From positions 1 to 64,000 of the forward strand of contig NZ_JAUYSS010000025.1 of assembly GCF_030695525.1 (NCBI RefSeq): 64,000 nucleotides of DNA, given 5' to 3'. The position numbers and the translations under genes are program-made. This document shows positions 25,413-35,319 of the stretch, piece after piece. The number at the start of each line of letters is the position of its first letter. Within the stretch, counting starts at the first letter, position 1. The notes below the pieces were generated by a model. The model had not been told where the DNA came from. It ran no database searches and was given only the letters and a program-made list of their open reading frames with translations. This DNA is from Daejeonella sp. (lineage in GTDB: Bacteria > Bacteroidota > Bacteroidia > Sphingobacteriales > Sphingobacteriaceae).

Positions 25413-26684
25413 ATGAAGAGAGATAAACTTATTTTCAGCCTGATTGATGAGGAACAAGAGCGTCAGGAAACCGGTTTAGAATTAATAGCATCAGAAAATT
25501 TTGTAAGCAAGCAGGTTATGGAAGCTGCGGGCTCAGTACTTACCAATAAATATGCTGAGGGTTTACCGGGCAAGAGGTATTATGGTGGATGTGAAGTAGT
25601 TGATGAAGTTGAAAATATAGCAATTGAACGGGCTAAGGAATTATTTAATGCAAGCTGGGCCAATGTTCAGCCCCATTCTGGTGCACAGGCCAATGCGGCT
25701 GTGCTTCTTGGTCTTCTGAACGCAGGGGATAAAATTTTAGGCTTTGATCTTTCACATGGGGGTCACCTGACTCATGGTTCACCGGTCAATTTTTCGGGTA
25801 AATTATATAAACCGCATTTTTATGGGGTTGACCGTGAATCTGGTCTTATCGACTATAAGAAGCTGGAACAAGTGGCTTTAAAGGAAAAACCAAAAGTAAT
25901 TATTTGTGGCGCATCTGCCTATTCCCGCGATTGGGACTATAAGTTCATCAGATCTGTTGCCGATCAGATAGGAGCTTTGGTTATGGCTGATATCTCTCAT
26001 CCATCCGGGCTTATCGCCCGCGGCTTGTTAAACGATCCGCTTCCGCATTGTCATGTAGTAACAACCACAACTCATAAAACACTGAGAGGCCCGAGAGGTG
26101 GTATGATTATGATGGGACAGGATTTTGAAAACCCGATGGGAATTAAAACCCCAAAAGGAGAATTGAGGATGATGTCTTCAGTTTTAGATATGGCTGTATT
26201 TCCGGGTACTCAGGGTGGACCACTGGAGCATATCATCGCCGCAAAAGCGATTGCATTTGGTGAGGCTTTGAGTGAGGCATACATGAAATACATCATTCAG
26301 GTAAAGAAAAATGCCGAGGCAATGGCGGCAGCCCTGGTGAATCGTGGTTACCAGCTTATTTCAGGCGGTACAGATAATCACATGATGCTGATTGATCTTC
26401 GCAATAAAAATATTACCGGACGGGATGCCGAAAACGCACTTGGTGAAGCCGCAATAACTGTTAATAAAAATATGGTTCCTTTTGACGATAAATCTCCATT
26501 CGTAACTTCCGGTATTCGGGTTGGTACTGCTGCGGTCAGCACGAGGGGATTAAAGGAAAAGCACATGGAAAAAATTGTTGAACTCATTGACGAGGTGATC
26601 TCAAATCCAAATAGCCTAACTAATGCAAAAAAGGTTCGTAAGAAAGTAAATGAGATGATGGGCAAGCATCCTCTGTATAAATAA
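25413..26684 (+). CDS. glyA: Serine hydroxymethyltransferase
   Basis: A 423-residue PLP enzyme that interconverts serine and glycine with tetrahydrofolate, supplying one-carbon units. Key motifs are [24 protein letters not shown], the PLP-lysine segment [11 protein letters not shown], and [20 protein letters not shown]. Full length compared with the family. It has its own -7 box, and the sensor kinase gene starts 24 bases downstream, so they may be cotranscribed. Confidence 0.97.
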   Translation: MKRDKLIFSLIDEEQERQETGLELIASENFVSKQVMEAAGSVLTNKYAEGLPGKRYYGGCEVVDEVENIAIERAKELFNASWANVQPHSGAQANAAVLLGLLNAGDKILGFDLSHGGHLTHGSPVNFSGKLYKPHFYGVDRESGLIDYKKLEQVALKEKPKVIICGASAYSRDWDYKFIRSVADQIGALVMADISHPSGLIARGLLNDPLPHCHVVTTTTHKTLRGPRGGMIMMGQDFENPMGIKTPKGELRMMSSVLDMAVFPGTQGGPLEHIIAAKAIAFGEALSEAYMKYIIQVKKNAEAMAAALVNRGYQLISGGTDNHMMLIDLRNKNITGRDAENALGEAAITVNKNMVPFDDKSPFVTSGIRVGTAAVSTRGLKEKHMEKIVELIDEVISNPNSLTNAKKVRKKVNEMMGKHPLYK

Positions 26685-26708
26685 TTTAATCAATTCAAAA
26701 GAATTCGT

Positions 26709-29700
26709 ATGTCAGAAAGCGTCGTGGGAAAAGAGAAGGAAGATCTCAGATTAAAGGCACTTTTTGAATACCAGGTGTTGGGTACTTTACCTGAAATTGA
26801 ATTTGATTCTATCACACGTTTAGCTTCTTATATAAGTAAAAAGCCCATAGCTACAATCAGTTTTCTGGGCAGGGAGTATCAATTCATCAAGTCACAAGTT
26901 GGATTTATTGATCAGAAATCTTATGTTGAGGATTCTCTTTGTCAGTTTGCGATCAAAGGATCAGGGATCCTTGAAATCAATGATACTCTGGAGGATGCCA
27001 GAACCTCAACTCTCAAATGTGTTAAAGGGGGAGAAAAAATCAGATTTTATGCCGGTGCCCCGATAATAAATCCTGAAGGGTATGCACTGGGGTCATTATG
27101 TGTAATGGATGTGGTCCCGGGTACCCTTGACGGACAGCAAAGGGAGGCACTGAATATTCTGGCTAAACAGGTCATGACTCATCTGGAAGTTAAACGTCAA
27201 AACAGGACATTAAAAGATCTGATCCGGAAGCATGAGGAAATCAGCATCATGTTCGACAGTTCAGCCGAACTGCATTGTGTATTAGATCGTGAAGGAACTA
27301 TTGAACTGATGAACGGTATAGCAGAGCGAATGCTCGGCTACACTCCTGATGAAGTTATTGGTAGATCAATCTGGGAATTCTTTTATGAAGATGATATAAA
27401 AGCCATGGTTCCTCAACTTGAGAAGGGTTTGGGAAGCGGTCAAAAAAGTTTTGAACTCGAGGGCAGGATCAAATTAAAGGATGGCTCAACCAAATGGATG
27501 GGCTGGTCCGTTGCTGTGAGGAATGAAAAATGGTTTGCTAATGGCCGGGATATTAGCGATAAGAAGAAAATGGTCGAAGAACTCGAGCAATTGTCCCTTG
27601 TCGCTAATAAAGTGAACAATGGCGTAATCATTAGTGATAAGAATAGTAATGTGATCTGGGCAAATGAAGCTTCAGTCGAAATTACAGGGTATAGCCTTAA
27701 TGATTTGAAAGGTCGTAAACTTGGCGATGTACTTAAAGGTAAGGATACAGATACCGAAGTAATACTTCATGCCCGTGAGTTAACTAAAAACAAACAACCT
27801 TTTTCGGTTGATCTGCTTGCATACCGAAAAGACGGCTCTCCGATTTGGTTGTCAATTTTGAATTCCGTAATTCTGGATAGGGATGGTAATATCGACAAGG
27901 AAGTCGAGGTAATCATCGACATTACTGAAAGAAAGAACTCCGAACTGGAACTTGAAATTTTATCAATGGTTGCCAGTAAATCATCAAGCGGTATCGCAAT
28001 CAGGGATTGGAATGGCAGAGTTACATGGGTTAATGCTGCACTCGAAAACCTACTTGGTTATAAGTTCAGTGATATGGAAGGAAAGCGCTTGGGTGATATT
28101 GTAATCGGTAAAGACACATCGCCTCAATCGCTTGAAATTGCGGAAAAGGCTATAAAGGCTAAAAAACCATATAATATTGACCTTCTGATTTATAAAAAAG
28201 ACCAGTCCCCAATATGGGTCAATGCTGCTACGACTCCCATACTTAATGAAAAAGGTGAAATAGAGCGTCAGGTAGAGATCATCACTGATATCACCGAACG
28301 TAAATTTGCAGAAGAACAGCTCACATTGCTTTCACTTGTAGCCAGCAAAACGATTAATGGTGTAGCCATCAGTGGCAGTGATGGTAAGATCAAATGGATA
28401 AACCAGTCGCTGCAGGATTTAACAGGCTATACACTTGAGGAATTTCAAAATACCCGTCCGGGTGATTTGTTGGCAGGCGAGGGTACTGACATGGAATTGC
28501 TGAATAAGGCAAGAAAGGATGCTGCGGACTGTAAACCTTCAAATATTGAATTGCTTAGCTATAAAAAAGATGGAACCCAGGTTTGGCTATCCATTTCAAA
28601 TACCCCTACATTTAATAAGGATGGGAGTCTTGATCAGCAGGTTGAGATTATCAATGACATCTCAGAAAGAAAACTGGCTGAACAGGAACTGATCAAAACC
28701 CGTGAAGAGGCCCTGCAGCTTAGCAAGGCAAAGGAAACTTTCCTTTCTGTAATGAGTCATGAAATCAGAACCCCTTTGAATGCTGTAATTGGGATGTCCT
28801 ATATCCTGATGGATGATAATCCGACAGAAGCGCAAATTGAAAATCTTAAGATATTAAACTTTTCTGCCCAGAATCTGTTGAAACTCATCAATGACGTTTT
28901 GGATTTTACAAAAATCGAGACCGGAAATATGGTTCTTGAAAAGGCAGATGTCAACCTGAAAGAACTAGTTGCTCAAACCCTGAATTCACTTCAATTCAAG
29001 ACTGCAGAAAAGCATGTGATTTTAAAATCAGAGATAGACTATCGTATTCCTGCAAATGTTATCGGTGATAATACCCGCTTGTATCAGATCCTGATTAATC
29101 TATTGGGTAATGCTGTTAAATTTACAGAACAGGGAGAGGTTAAATTAAAACTCGATCTTGTTGAAGAAAATAAGAAATTTGTTATAGTTCGTTTTGAAGT
29201 TTCAGATACCGGTATCGGTATACCTGCCGATAAGATTGATGATATTTTTAATTCCTATACTCAGGCCAGTACTGACACCACAAGAAAATATGGGGGGACT
29301 GGTCTTGGTTTAGCAATCACAAAGAGTCTCATAGAACTCCATCATTCAGAAATAAGTGTAAGCAGCGAAATAGGAAAAGGATCGGCATTCAGTTTTATTA
29401 TTCAGTTTGAACGCTCAACTACATCAGTTGTTAGTGTTGACAACAAAACCCAGTTACAACAATTGTCCGGATTTGTTCTGGTGGTCGATGATAATGAAAT
29501 TAACCGTTTACTTGCGAGTAAAGTGATCTCAAGATGGGGCCTGAGTGTAGATTTTGCCGAAAATGGAAAGATAGCCTTTGAAAAAGTGCAGGAGAATAAG
29601 TATGATTTAATCCTGATGGATCTCCATATGCCTGTGATGGATGGAATGGAGTCTTCCAAAGCAATCAGGAGGCTTGGAGGTTATCATGCAGAGGTACCTA

Positions 29701-29846
29701 TAATTGCTCTTACAGCCTCTTTATTTGCACACGAACTCGAAACTATCGCGGATTGCGGCATGGATGGATTTGTAATCAAGCCTTTTGTACCTAATGATCT
29801 GTACAATAAAATCAGACCCTATCTTAGTGTTAAATCTCCACTTTAA
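26709..29846 (+). CDS. Hybrid sensor histidine kinase (GAF, four PAS, HisKA, HATPase, receiver)
   Basis: A 1045-residue soluble hybrid kinase without membrane helices. Domains in order: GAF at about 20-165; PAS 1 at about 179-290; three closely similar PAS units at about 295-660, each with VAxK...NGV/GIAI, GD-L and a closing DITERK; HisKA with the phosphate-accepting His684 in SHEIRTPLN; HATPase with NLLGNAVKF, DTGIGI and GGTGLGLAI; and a C-terminal receiver with VVDDNEINR and acceptor Asp971 in LMDLHMPVMDG. The signal is unknown; GAF/PAS suggests a cytoplasmic small molecule, redox or light cue. No output regulator is next to it. Confidence 0.95.
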   Translation: MSESVVGKEKEDLRLKALFEYQVLGTLPEIEFDSITRLASYISKKPIATISFLGREYQFIKSQVGFIDQKSYVEDSLCQFAIKGSGILEINDTLEDARTSTLKCVKGGEKIRFYAGAPIINPEGYALGSLCVMDVVPGTLDGQQREALNILAKQVMTHLEVKRQNRTLKDLIRKHEEISIMFDSSAELHCVLDREGTIELMNGIAERMLGYTPDEVIGRSIWEFFYEDDIKAMVPQLEKGLGSGQKSFELEGRIKLKDGSTKWMGWSVAVRNEKWFANGRDISDKKKMVEELEQLSLVANKVNNGVIISDKNSNVIWANEASVEITGYSLNDLKGRKLGDVLKGKDTDTEVILHARELTKNKQPFSVDLLAYRKDGSPIWLSILNSVILDRDGNIDKEVEVIIDITERKNSELELEILSMVASKSSSGIAIRDWNGRVTWVNAALENLLGYKFSDMEGKRLGDIVIGKDTSPQSLEIAEKAIKAKKPYNIDLLIYKKDQSPIWVNAATTPILNEKGEIERQVEIITDITERKFAEEQLTLLSLVASKTINGVAISGSDGKIKWINQSLQDLTGYTLEEFQNTRPGDLLAGEGTDMELLNKARKDAADCKPSNIELLSYKKDGTQVWLSISNTPTFNKDGSLDQQVEIINDISERKLAEQELIKTREEALQLSKAKETFLSVMSHEIRTPLNAVIGMSYILMDDNPTEAQIENLKILNFSAQNLLKLINDVLDFTKIETGNMVLEKADVNLKELVAQTLNSLQFKTAEKHVILKSEIDYRIPANVIGDNTRLYQILINLLGNAVKFTEQGEVKLKLDLVEENKKFVIVRFEVSDTGIGIPADKIDDIFNSYTQASTDTTRKYGGTGLGLAITKSLIELHHSEISVSSEIGKGSAFSFIIQFERSTTSVVSVDNKTQLQQLSGFVLVVDDNEINRLLASKVISRWGLSVDFAENGKIAFEKVQENKYDLILMDLHMPVMDGMESSKAIRRLGGYHAEVPIIALTASLFAHELETIADCGMDGFVIKPFVPNDLYNKIRPYLSVKSPL

Positions 29847-29850
29847 CCAG

Positions 29851-29882
29851 AAAAAGCTGATACCTATGGCAATCAGCTTTTT
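29851..29882 (+). terminator. Rho-independent terminator after the hybrid kinase
   Basis: AAAAAGCTGAT and ATCAGCTTTTT form a perfect 11-bp stem with a 10-base loop, starting 4 bases after the kinase stop and ending in a T run. Confidence 0.85.
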
Positions 29883-30006
29883 CAATCTAAATTAACGCTC
29901 TCGAATTCTTTTACGGAACAGAGTTTTATAAGTTTCAATAATTTTTATTTAACAGATTTCTCCACAGCACAAACTCCAACCTTTAGAAGAAAATACTGCC
30001 GCTGTG

Positions 30007-30041
30007 TTCGAAATGACGGATTCCTATCCCGTCATTTCGAA
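30007..30041. repeat. 13-bp inverted repeat TTCGAAATGACGG...CCGTCATTTCGAA
   Basis: Perfect arms at 30007-30019 and 30029-30041 with a 9-base spacer. It lies between convergent genes; no T tract follows. Confidence 0.7.
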
Positions 30042-30176
30042 GGGGGCACGACTGAGAAATCTCGTTCTTACCGGCACTGCCTTAATAAACAGATTACTCC
30101 TCGCGCTGATAAGTGGTGTGTTTATTTCAATTCGGTTTGTTCATCGAAATTACGGGCTGGGAGGCCGATAATACCG

Positions 30177-30875
30177 TCACTCAGCATACGCCAGCGTGCA
30201 AATGCTCACCTTAAGACCTTCAATTTTCAATAATTCAATACTACAGGCTTCCATTGTAGCCCCGGTGGTCATTACGTCGTCTACCAGGATAATGTGTTTC
30301 TGGACCAGTTCAAATGAATTTTTAATGATGAATGCATCTTTCAGATTTTCATATCTGGCAAATCTCGATTTTTTGGTTTGCGATTCTGTATTTTCTGTCC
30401 GAATCAGATTCTGTGTACTTAGAGGTAGTTTTAGTACCGCAGCCATACCTTTGGATATTTGCTCGCTTTGATTATATCCTCTTTTTTTTAATCTCTTTGG
30501 ATGCAAAGGGATTGGAATGATCAAATCTGCTTTCTTCCAGCCTTCAGAACGCAGTAGTTGCCATGCATAGAGCTCTCCTATTCTGACTCCAACTTCCGGC
30601 TTTTTATTGTATTTAAGCTGGTGCATTAAATTCTGTACCCTGTTTCCTTTTTGGAAATAAACAAAGGCTGCTGCCTGTTCGAAGGGAAATCTACCCCATA
30701 ATTGCCTTGCCATCTTATTTTGAGGATCATTGTGAAAATTAGTCCGGGGAAGATGATAAAGACAATTGGTGCAGATGATCTTTTCGTTTCTAAACAGGTT
30801 TTGTCCACATGCTGCACAGAGCTCAGGAAAGAACAGACAAAACAAATCATTGAAATAAGCCAGTAACCTTTTCAT
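30177..30875 (-). CDS. comF: ComF family phosphoribosyltransferase-like protein
   Basis: A 232-residue ComF protein. The N-terminus has two CxxC pairs (CAACGQNL and CTNCLYHLP) forming a zinc ribbon. The C-terminal phosphoribosyltransferase domain shows IPIPLHPKRLKKRGYNQSEQI and the PRPP loop ILVDDVMTTGATMEA. In competent bacteria ComF helps bring single-stranded DNA into the cytoplasm; in others the function is unknown. It is a single gene here with long gaps on both sides. Confidence 0.92.
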   Translation of the reverse strand: MKRLLAYFNDLFCLFFPELCAACGQNLFRNEKIICTNCLYHLPRTNFHNDPQNKMARQLWGRFPFEQAAAFVYFQKGNRVQNLMHQLKYNKKPEVGVRIGELYAWQLLRSEGWKKADLIIPIPLHPKRLKKRGYNQSEQISKGMAAVLKLPLSTQNLIRTENTESQTKKSRFARYENLKDAFIIKNSFELVQKHIILVDDVMTTGATMEACSIELLKIEGLKVSICTLAYAE

Positions 30876-31360
30876 GAGATGAAGTTAGGAGGTATCTGTA
30901 TTGGAAGGGAGGTGCTGTAGGTAATGGTTTAGGAAACGGTAATAACAGGCCAATTAAAATGAATTAATCTTAATGAAATTTACTGCTCATAGTGATGAGA
31001 TCCTTCGTCGCCTCTCATTATCACTAAATTGAGAAATTCCGTTGGCTCCGCCCCGGGCGGATGACAGGTGGAACAAATGCTCATTCCTACCATCGACAAA
31101 TTACAAATGGACAAATCGCCCCTGATTTTACTCAAGCGGATGTGACTGAAGGATGTGACTGACGAAATCTACTTTCAGATCGCCTATGTGATTTCGTAAG
31201 TCTTTAGCCCATCGACAAATTGACATATCGCCTCATCGACAAATCATTCCTCAGTTGCCCGTGATAGTCTGCGACTGACGAAATCAACTTTCTAACCGCC
31301 TAGGTGATTTCGCAAGTCTCATTTGCTCATTTGCTAATTCTCTCATTTGCTAATTGATTC
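30876..31360. other. 485-bp gene-free stretch between comF and rlmN
   Basis: Besides the 47-bp direct repeat pair (31157-31203, 31273-31319) it carries several short CGACAAATT and ATTTGCTAATT repeats, the latter resembling the palindrome half-sites in the ars operon. No supported open frame. Confidence 0.5.
31157..31319. repeat. 47-bp direct repeat pair, each with internal dyad
   Basis: 31157-31203 and 31273-31319 agree at 41 of 47 bases by my count. Each starts GACTGACGAAATC and ends GATTTCG(T/C)AAGTCT, so each is itself an imperfect inverted repeat. Confidence 0.7.
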
Positions 31361-32404
31361 TCAGCTTTTCACCGCTAGTTGCCCGCAGGCCGCGTCAATA
31401 TCTTTTCCCCGGCTTCTCCTGATATTGGTATTGATCCCACTTTTGCGCAAGTGTGCTGCAAATGCTTCAATCTTATCTTCACCAGCATTTTCAAAATCTG
31501 CAAAAGAGATTGGATTGTATTCGATGATATTTACTTTGCATGGTATATGCCTGCAGAATTTTACCAGCTCTTCGGCATCCGAAATATTATCATTGAAATC
31601 ATTGAAAACAATGTATTCGTATGTAACCGGGTTTTTGGTTTTTGAGAAATAGTACTTAAGCGCTTCTGCCAGGGCTTTAAGTGAATTTTGCTCATTAATT
31701 GGCATTATGGTGTTCCGTTTCTCATCATTTGCTGCATGCAGGGAAAGGGCAAGATTAAAGCGTACAGCATCATCACCCAGCTTCTTGATCATTTTTGCAA
31801 TTCCGGCAGTAGAAACGGTAATCCGCTTGGCTGCCATGTTCAGTCCGTCGGGAGCTGTGATTCGCTCAATGGATTTCATGACATTGGCATAATTCAGCAA
31901 GGGCTCACCCATCCCCATGTAAACGATATTTGTCAGCGGTACATTGTAATTCTCCCTGGCTTGTTTATCGATCAGCACTACCTGATCGTAAATTTCATCG
32001 GCATTCAGGTTACGTTTTCTATCCATATAACCTGTTGCACAAAATTTGCAGGTCAGGCTGCATCCTACCTGTGAACTCACACATGCAGTCATCCGGTCGG
32101 TAGCAGGTATAAGAACCCCCTCAATAATATTGCTATCAAACAACTTAAAAGTGCTTTTTATGGTCTTGTCATTACTGAATTGCGAATGATGAACCTCCAC
32201 ATTATTGATGGTAAAAGTTTCTTTTAATTTCTCTCTCAGAGATTTCGAAAGATTGCTCATTTCATCAAAATCAGTGCATGATTTTTCCCACAACCATTCA
32301 TAAACCTGTTTAGCACGGAATGCTGGTTCTCCCATTGCAATGAACTCCTGCTTCAGTTGCTCCATGGATTGGCTTCGAATGTCTTTTTTCTCTGATAATG
32401 GCAT
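31361..32404 (-). CDS. rlmN: Dual-specificity 23S rRNA/tRNA adenine-C2 methyltransferase
   Basis: A 347-residue radical SAM enzyme. GCSLTCKFCATGYM holds the CxxxCxxC iron-sulfur cluster motif, YMGMGEPLLNY the SAM site, and the C-terminal AACGQLA the second catalytic Cys used in the methyl relay. It methylates C2 of A2503 in 23S rRNA and A37 of some tRNAs. A TACTTTTG box lies only 7 bases before the ATG, suggesting a leaderless or nearly leaderless transcript. Confidence 0.96.
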   Translation of the reverse strand: MPLSEKKDIRSQSMEQLKQEFIAMGEPAFRAKQVYEWLWEKSCTDFDEMSNLSKSLREKLKETFTINNVEVHHSQFSNDKTIKSTFKLFDSNIIEGVLIPATDRMTACVSSQVGCSLTCKFCATGYMDRKRNLNADEIYDQVVLIDKQARENYNVPLTNIVYMGMGEPLLNYANVMKSIERITAPDGLNMAAKRITVSTAGIAKMIKKLGDDAVRFNLALSLHAANDEKRNTIMPINEQNSLKALAEALKYYFSKTKNPVTYEYIVFNDFNDNISDAEELVKFCRHIPCKVNIIEYNPISFADFENAGEDKIEAFAAHLRKSGINTNIRRSRGKDIDAACGQLAVKS

Positions 32405-32411
32405 TGTTTTG

Positions 32412-32419
32412 CAAAAGTA
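32412..32419 (-). promoter_or_regulatory. -7 promoter box TACTTTTG of rlmN
   Basis: Minus-strand match to TAnnTTTG, 7 bases before the rlmN ATG. Confidence 0.55.
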
Positions 32420-32629
32420 CGGAAATAAAGTTTAGTGATTCGTTGGTTGGTAGTTCGTTGGTTAGATCTTTTTGGTTAGAATATTGGTTGCTGATATGAA
32501 ATTAGTAGATCAGGGCTTGTATGTTTCTCTTACCGGATTATGGTTAAAAGCTCAGTATTTGAAATGAAACCGAATCTATCTCAATACTCAATACTCAATA
32601 CTCACTACTCATTACTAATTAATAACTCC

Positions 32630-32637
32630 TATTTTTG
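32630..32637 (+). promoter_or_regulatory. -7 promoter box TATTTTTG of the amidohydrolase
   Basis: TATTTTTG followed by only CTTC before the ATG at 32642. The 100 bases upstream contain tandem ATACTCA/CTCACTACTC low-complexity repeats. Confidence 0.55.
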
Positions 32638-32641
32638 CTTC

Positions 32642-33817
32642 ATGCTCAGATACCTCAGCGCAGATTATATCTTCCCGGTTAGTTCTGAACCAGTCAAGGA
32701 TGGGGTGGTCGTGTTGAATGAATCAGGAGAAATCATGGATGTTCTAAATCCAACCCAGAGTTCTACGATTCCCGGGACCATTGAGCATTTTCAGGGTATC
32801 ATCACCCCCGGCTTTGTAAATTCACACTGTCATCTTGAGCTTTCGCATTTGCATGGTAAAATTCCGGAAGGTACCGGCCTGGTCTCCTTTGTTAAAAATG
32901 TTATATCTCAGAGGACAGCCGGGGAAGAACAGGTATTATCAGCCATGAAGACAAACGATCGGCTGATGTTTGAGAATGGAATAGTGGCTGTTGGTGATAT
33001 TTCAAATAATCATTTGTCGAAATCAATTAAGCAAAACAGCAGTATATATTACCATACCTTCATAGAGTTACTTGGTTTTGACCCTGAAAAAGCCGAAGCG
33101 GTATTTAACAGAGCACTTGAATTGAAATCGGAGTTTGCGCCATTTCCTGCCTCTGTCGTCCCTCATGCACCTTATTCTGTTTCTGAAAAACTTTTTGGTC
33201 TGCTTCGTGAGTATTCAGAGAGGCACGAGAATTTATGTAGTATGCACAATCAGGAAAGCCGGGCGGAAAATGATCTTTTCATCAGTAAAAGTGGGGAATT
33301 TCCCGATTTTTATAAGTGGATGAAGCAGGATCTGAACTTTTTCAATGCCAGGTATCAAAGCTCCATCCAGTGTATATTACCTTTGCTTTCGGCAAAACAA
33401 AAGACATTACTGGTTCATAATACCTTTACAAAGCCTGAGGATATAGCCGCTATGGTTGCTTCCGGAAAGGAAATTAATTGGTGTTTTTGTCCAAATGCCA
33501 ACCTGTATATCGAAGGGAAACTTCCGGAAATCAATAAGTTTCTTGATCATAGTCATAAGATTACTGTCGGGACTGATAGTCTGGCATCAAATGATAAACT
33601 TTGTATATTATCTGAACTCAAGGTTTTAAAGGAGCATTTTCCGGAATTGCCTTTTTCTCAAACGATACGCTGGGCTACTCTCAATGGAGCTGCATTTTTA
33701 GGGATTGATAATCGATATGGTTCGATTGAAAAGGGAAAAACTCCGGGCCTAAACCTGGTAAAAAATGTAAATGGGTCTGAATTAGCCCCATATTCAACAA
33801 TAAAAAAGCTCATATAG
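32642..33817 (+). CDS. Metal-dependent amidohydrolase family protein
   Basis: About 391 residues from ATG 32642; the upstream frame (to 32540) runs through low-complexity repeats and would lie over the promoter box. Amidohydrolase motifs: HCHLEL (HxH metal ligands), HAPYSV, a later His in CSMHNQES, and the metal Asp in GTDSLASND. The best guess is the Atz/Trz or aminodeoxyfutalosine-deaminase side of the superfamily, acting on a ring-bound amino group, but I cannot name the substrate. A nitronate monooxygenase gene follows after 43 bases. Confidence 0.82.
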   Translation: MLRYLSADYIFPVSSEPVKDGVVVLNESGEIMDVLNPTQSSTIPGTIEHFQGIITPGFVNSHCHLELSHLHGKIPEGTGLVSFVKNVISQRTAGEEQVLSAMKTNDRLMFENGIVAVGDISNNHLSKSIKQNSSIYYHTFIELLGFDPEKAEAVFNRALELKSEFAPFPASVVPHAPYSVSEKLFGLLREYSERHENLCSMHNQESRAENDLFISKSGEFPDFYKWMKQDLNFFNARYQSSIQCILPLLSAKQKTLLVHNTFTKPEDIAAMVASGKEINWCFCPNANLYIEGKLPEINKFLDHSHKITVGTDSLASNDKLCILSELKVLKEHFPELPFSQTIRWATLNGAAFLGIDNRYGSIEKGKTPGLNLVKNVNGSELAPYSTIKKLI

Positions 33818-33860
33818 GACAATTTTACTGATTTTGCTAAATAGTCTGAATCTCATTGAA

Positions 33861-34802
33861 ATGAACAATATCAACAAACTCTTCAATATTAAATACCCCA
33901 TTATTCAGGGGGGAATGGTTTGGTGTAGTGGCTGGCGACTGGCTTCGGCGGTATCGAATGCCGGCGGACTGGGTTTAATTGGTGCAGGATCTATGTATCC
34001 GGAAGTATTGCGGGAACATATTCAAAAATGCAGGCTTGCCACTTCAATGCCGTTTGGAGTTAATGTTCCATTGTTATATCCTGATATTGAGAAGATTATG
34101 GAAATAATCGTGGAAGAGAAGGTTGAGGTTGTTTTCAGCTCTGCCGGAAACCCGGCACTTTGGACTCCATTCCTGAAAAAAAATAATATCAAAGTGGTTC
34201 ATGTTATCGCGAATAAGAAATTTGCAAAAAAGGCTGAGGATTGCGGTGCTGATGCGATTGTTGCCGAAGGTTTTGAAGCCGGAGGGCACAATGGTCGCGA
34301 GGAAACTACAACTTTATGCCTGATCCCTGAAATCTGTGATGCAGTATCCGTTCCGGTTATCGCTGCAGGCGGAATTGGCAGTGGAAGGGCAATGCTTGCT
34401 GCATTTGCACTTGGTGCTGAGGGTGTGCAAGTAGGGTCTGTATTTGCAGCATCAGTTGAATCTTCTGCACATCAGAATTTTAAAGAGGCTATTATTCAGG
34501 CAGCTGAGGGCGATACTAAACTGAGTATGAAATCATTGATGCCGGTACGACTGCTCAAAAATGATTTCTACAGAGAAGTTGAAAAGGCGGAGGCTGAAGG
34601 AGCAAGCCGGACTGAATTGATGGAATTATTAGGCCGGGGCAGGGCAAAAAGGGGAATGTTTGAAGGAGATATGATTGAGGGGGAACTTGAAATCGGACAG
34701 GTTTCTTCATACATACATGAAATAAAGCCCGCCGCAAAAATTCTGATTGAGATATGGAAGGAATTTGTAGAAGAAAAGGAACGCATTAGTAAATTAACGT
34801 GA
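33861..34802 (+). CDS. Nitronate monooxygenase / FabK-like FMN enzyme
   Basis: About 313 residues from ATG 33861; a TTG at 33834 would add nine residues and is less likely. TIM-barrel FMN enzyme with YPIIQGGMVWCSGWRLASAVSNAGGLG at the start, AEGFEAGGHNGREETTTL containing the catalytic or substrate-site His, and VIAAGGIGSGRAM plus GAEGVQVGSVFAAS for FMN phosphate binding. It oxidises nitronates or reduces enoyl-ACP; the two activities cannot be separated here. Its last codons and stop (ACG TGA) coincide with the left end of the inverted-repeat element at 34794-34998. Confidence 0.88.
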   Translation: MNNINKLFNIKYPIIQGGMVWCSGWRLASAVSNAGGLGLIGAGSMYPEVLREHIQKCRLATSMPFGVNVPLLYPDIEKIMEIIVEEKVEVVFSSAGNPALWTPFLKKNNIKVVHVIANKKFAKKAEDCGADAIVAEGFEAGGHNGREETTTLCLIPEICDAVSVPVIAAGGIGSGRAMLAAFALGAEGVQVGSVFAASVESSAHQNFKEAIIQAAEGDTKLSMKSLMPVRLLKNDFYREVEKAEAEGASRTELMELLGRGRAKRGMFEGDMIEGELEIGQVSSYIHEIKPAAKILIEIWKEFVEEKERISKLT

Positions 34803-34998
34803 GCTCGATATTAAACAATCTAAAGATTAATATTTAACCACATAGATTGAATTTCTAGTGCTTTAAAGGAAACATAGATTGTAAATCATATAGATTGAAG
34901 CGAAGCTTCAAGGCTATCTGTGCCTAAAATTTAGGCTAGATGCTATAGAATGCTATGTTTCTATGTGGTTTTAAAGTATTATGTCGAGTTCACGTTAA
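34794..34998. mobile_element. ~205-bp inverted-repeat element with AACCACATAG core, copy A
   Basis: Ends TTAACGTGAGCTCGA and TCGAGTTCACGTTAA are near-perfect inverted repeats (one mismatch). Inside lies a second pair AACCACATAG (34836-34845) / CTATGTGGTT (34961-34970), several CATAGATTG-like units, and a TTGAAGC-GAA-GCTTCAA hairpin. A reverse-oriented relative lies at 54981-55178. It has no coding capacity, so it resembles a MITE-like or structured intergenic element. Confidence 0.65.
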
Positions 34999-35020
34999 AT
35001 TAAGTTTTTAGAACAATTCA

Positions 35021-35293
35021 ATGAAACATCTTGATATCATTATTAGCGGAAAAGTACAGGGTGTATTTTTCAGATCAACGAGTAAAGCTGTGGCCGATCA
35101 GCTTGGAATCAAAGGTACAGCCCGCAACCGGCCCGATGGAACTGTATTTATTGAAGCCGAAGGGGATGATTTCTCACTCGAACTCTTTCTTGAATTTTGC
35201 AATAAAGGCTCAGACAGGGCAGTAGTTGAAAATGTATCTTACAGCGAAGCTGAATTGAAAAACTATGTTAATTTTGAAGTAGTAAAAAGATAA
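35021..35293 (+). CDS. acyP: Acylphosphatase
   Basis: A 90-residue enzyme that hydrolyses carboxyl-phosphate bonds in acyl phosphates. Both catalytic residues are present: the Arg in SGKVQGVFFRSTS and the Asn in GTARNRPDGTV. The C-terminal strand NFEVVKR is typical. It stands just after the inverted-repeat element and 26 bases before the flippase gene. Confidence 0.95.
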   Translation: MKHLDIIISGKVQGVFFRSTSKAVADQLGIKGTARNRPDGTVFIEAEGDDFSLELFLEFCNKGSDRAVVENVSYSEAELKNYVNFEVVKR

Positions 35294-35319
35294 TTAATAC
35301 GATTTAATCTTATCTCTCA

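Larger units (their letters stand above)
29847..30176. other. 330-bp gap between convergent units
   Basis: It holds the kinase terminator and one inverted repeat (30007-30041). The segment from about 30030 to 30090 (CATTTCGAAGGGGGCACGAC, GAGAAATCTCG) resembles dispersed intergenic repeats common in Bacteroidota. No gene is supported. Confidence 0.5.
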
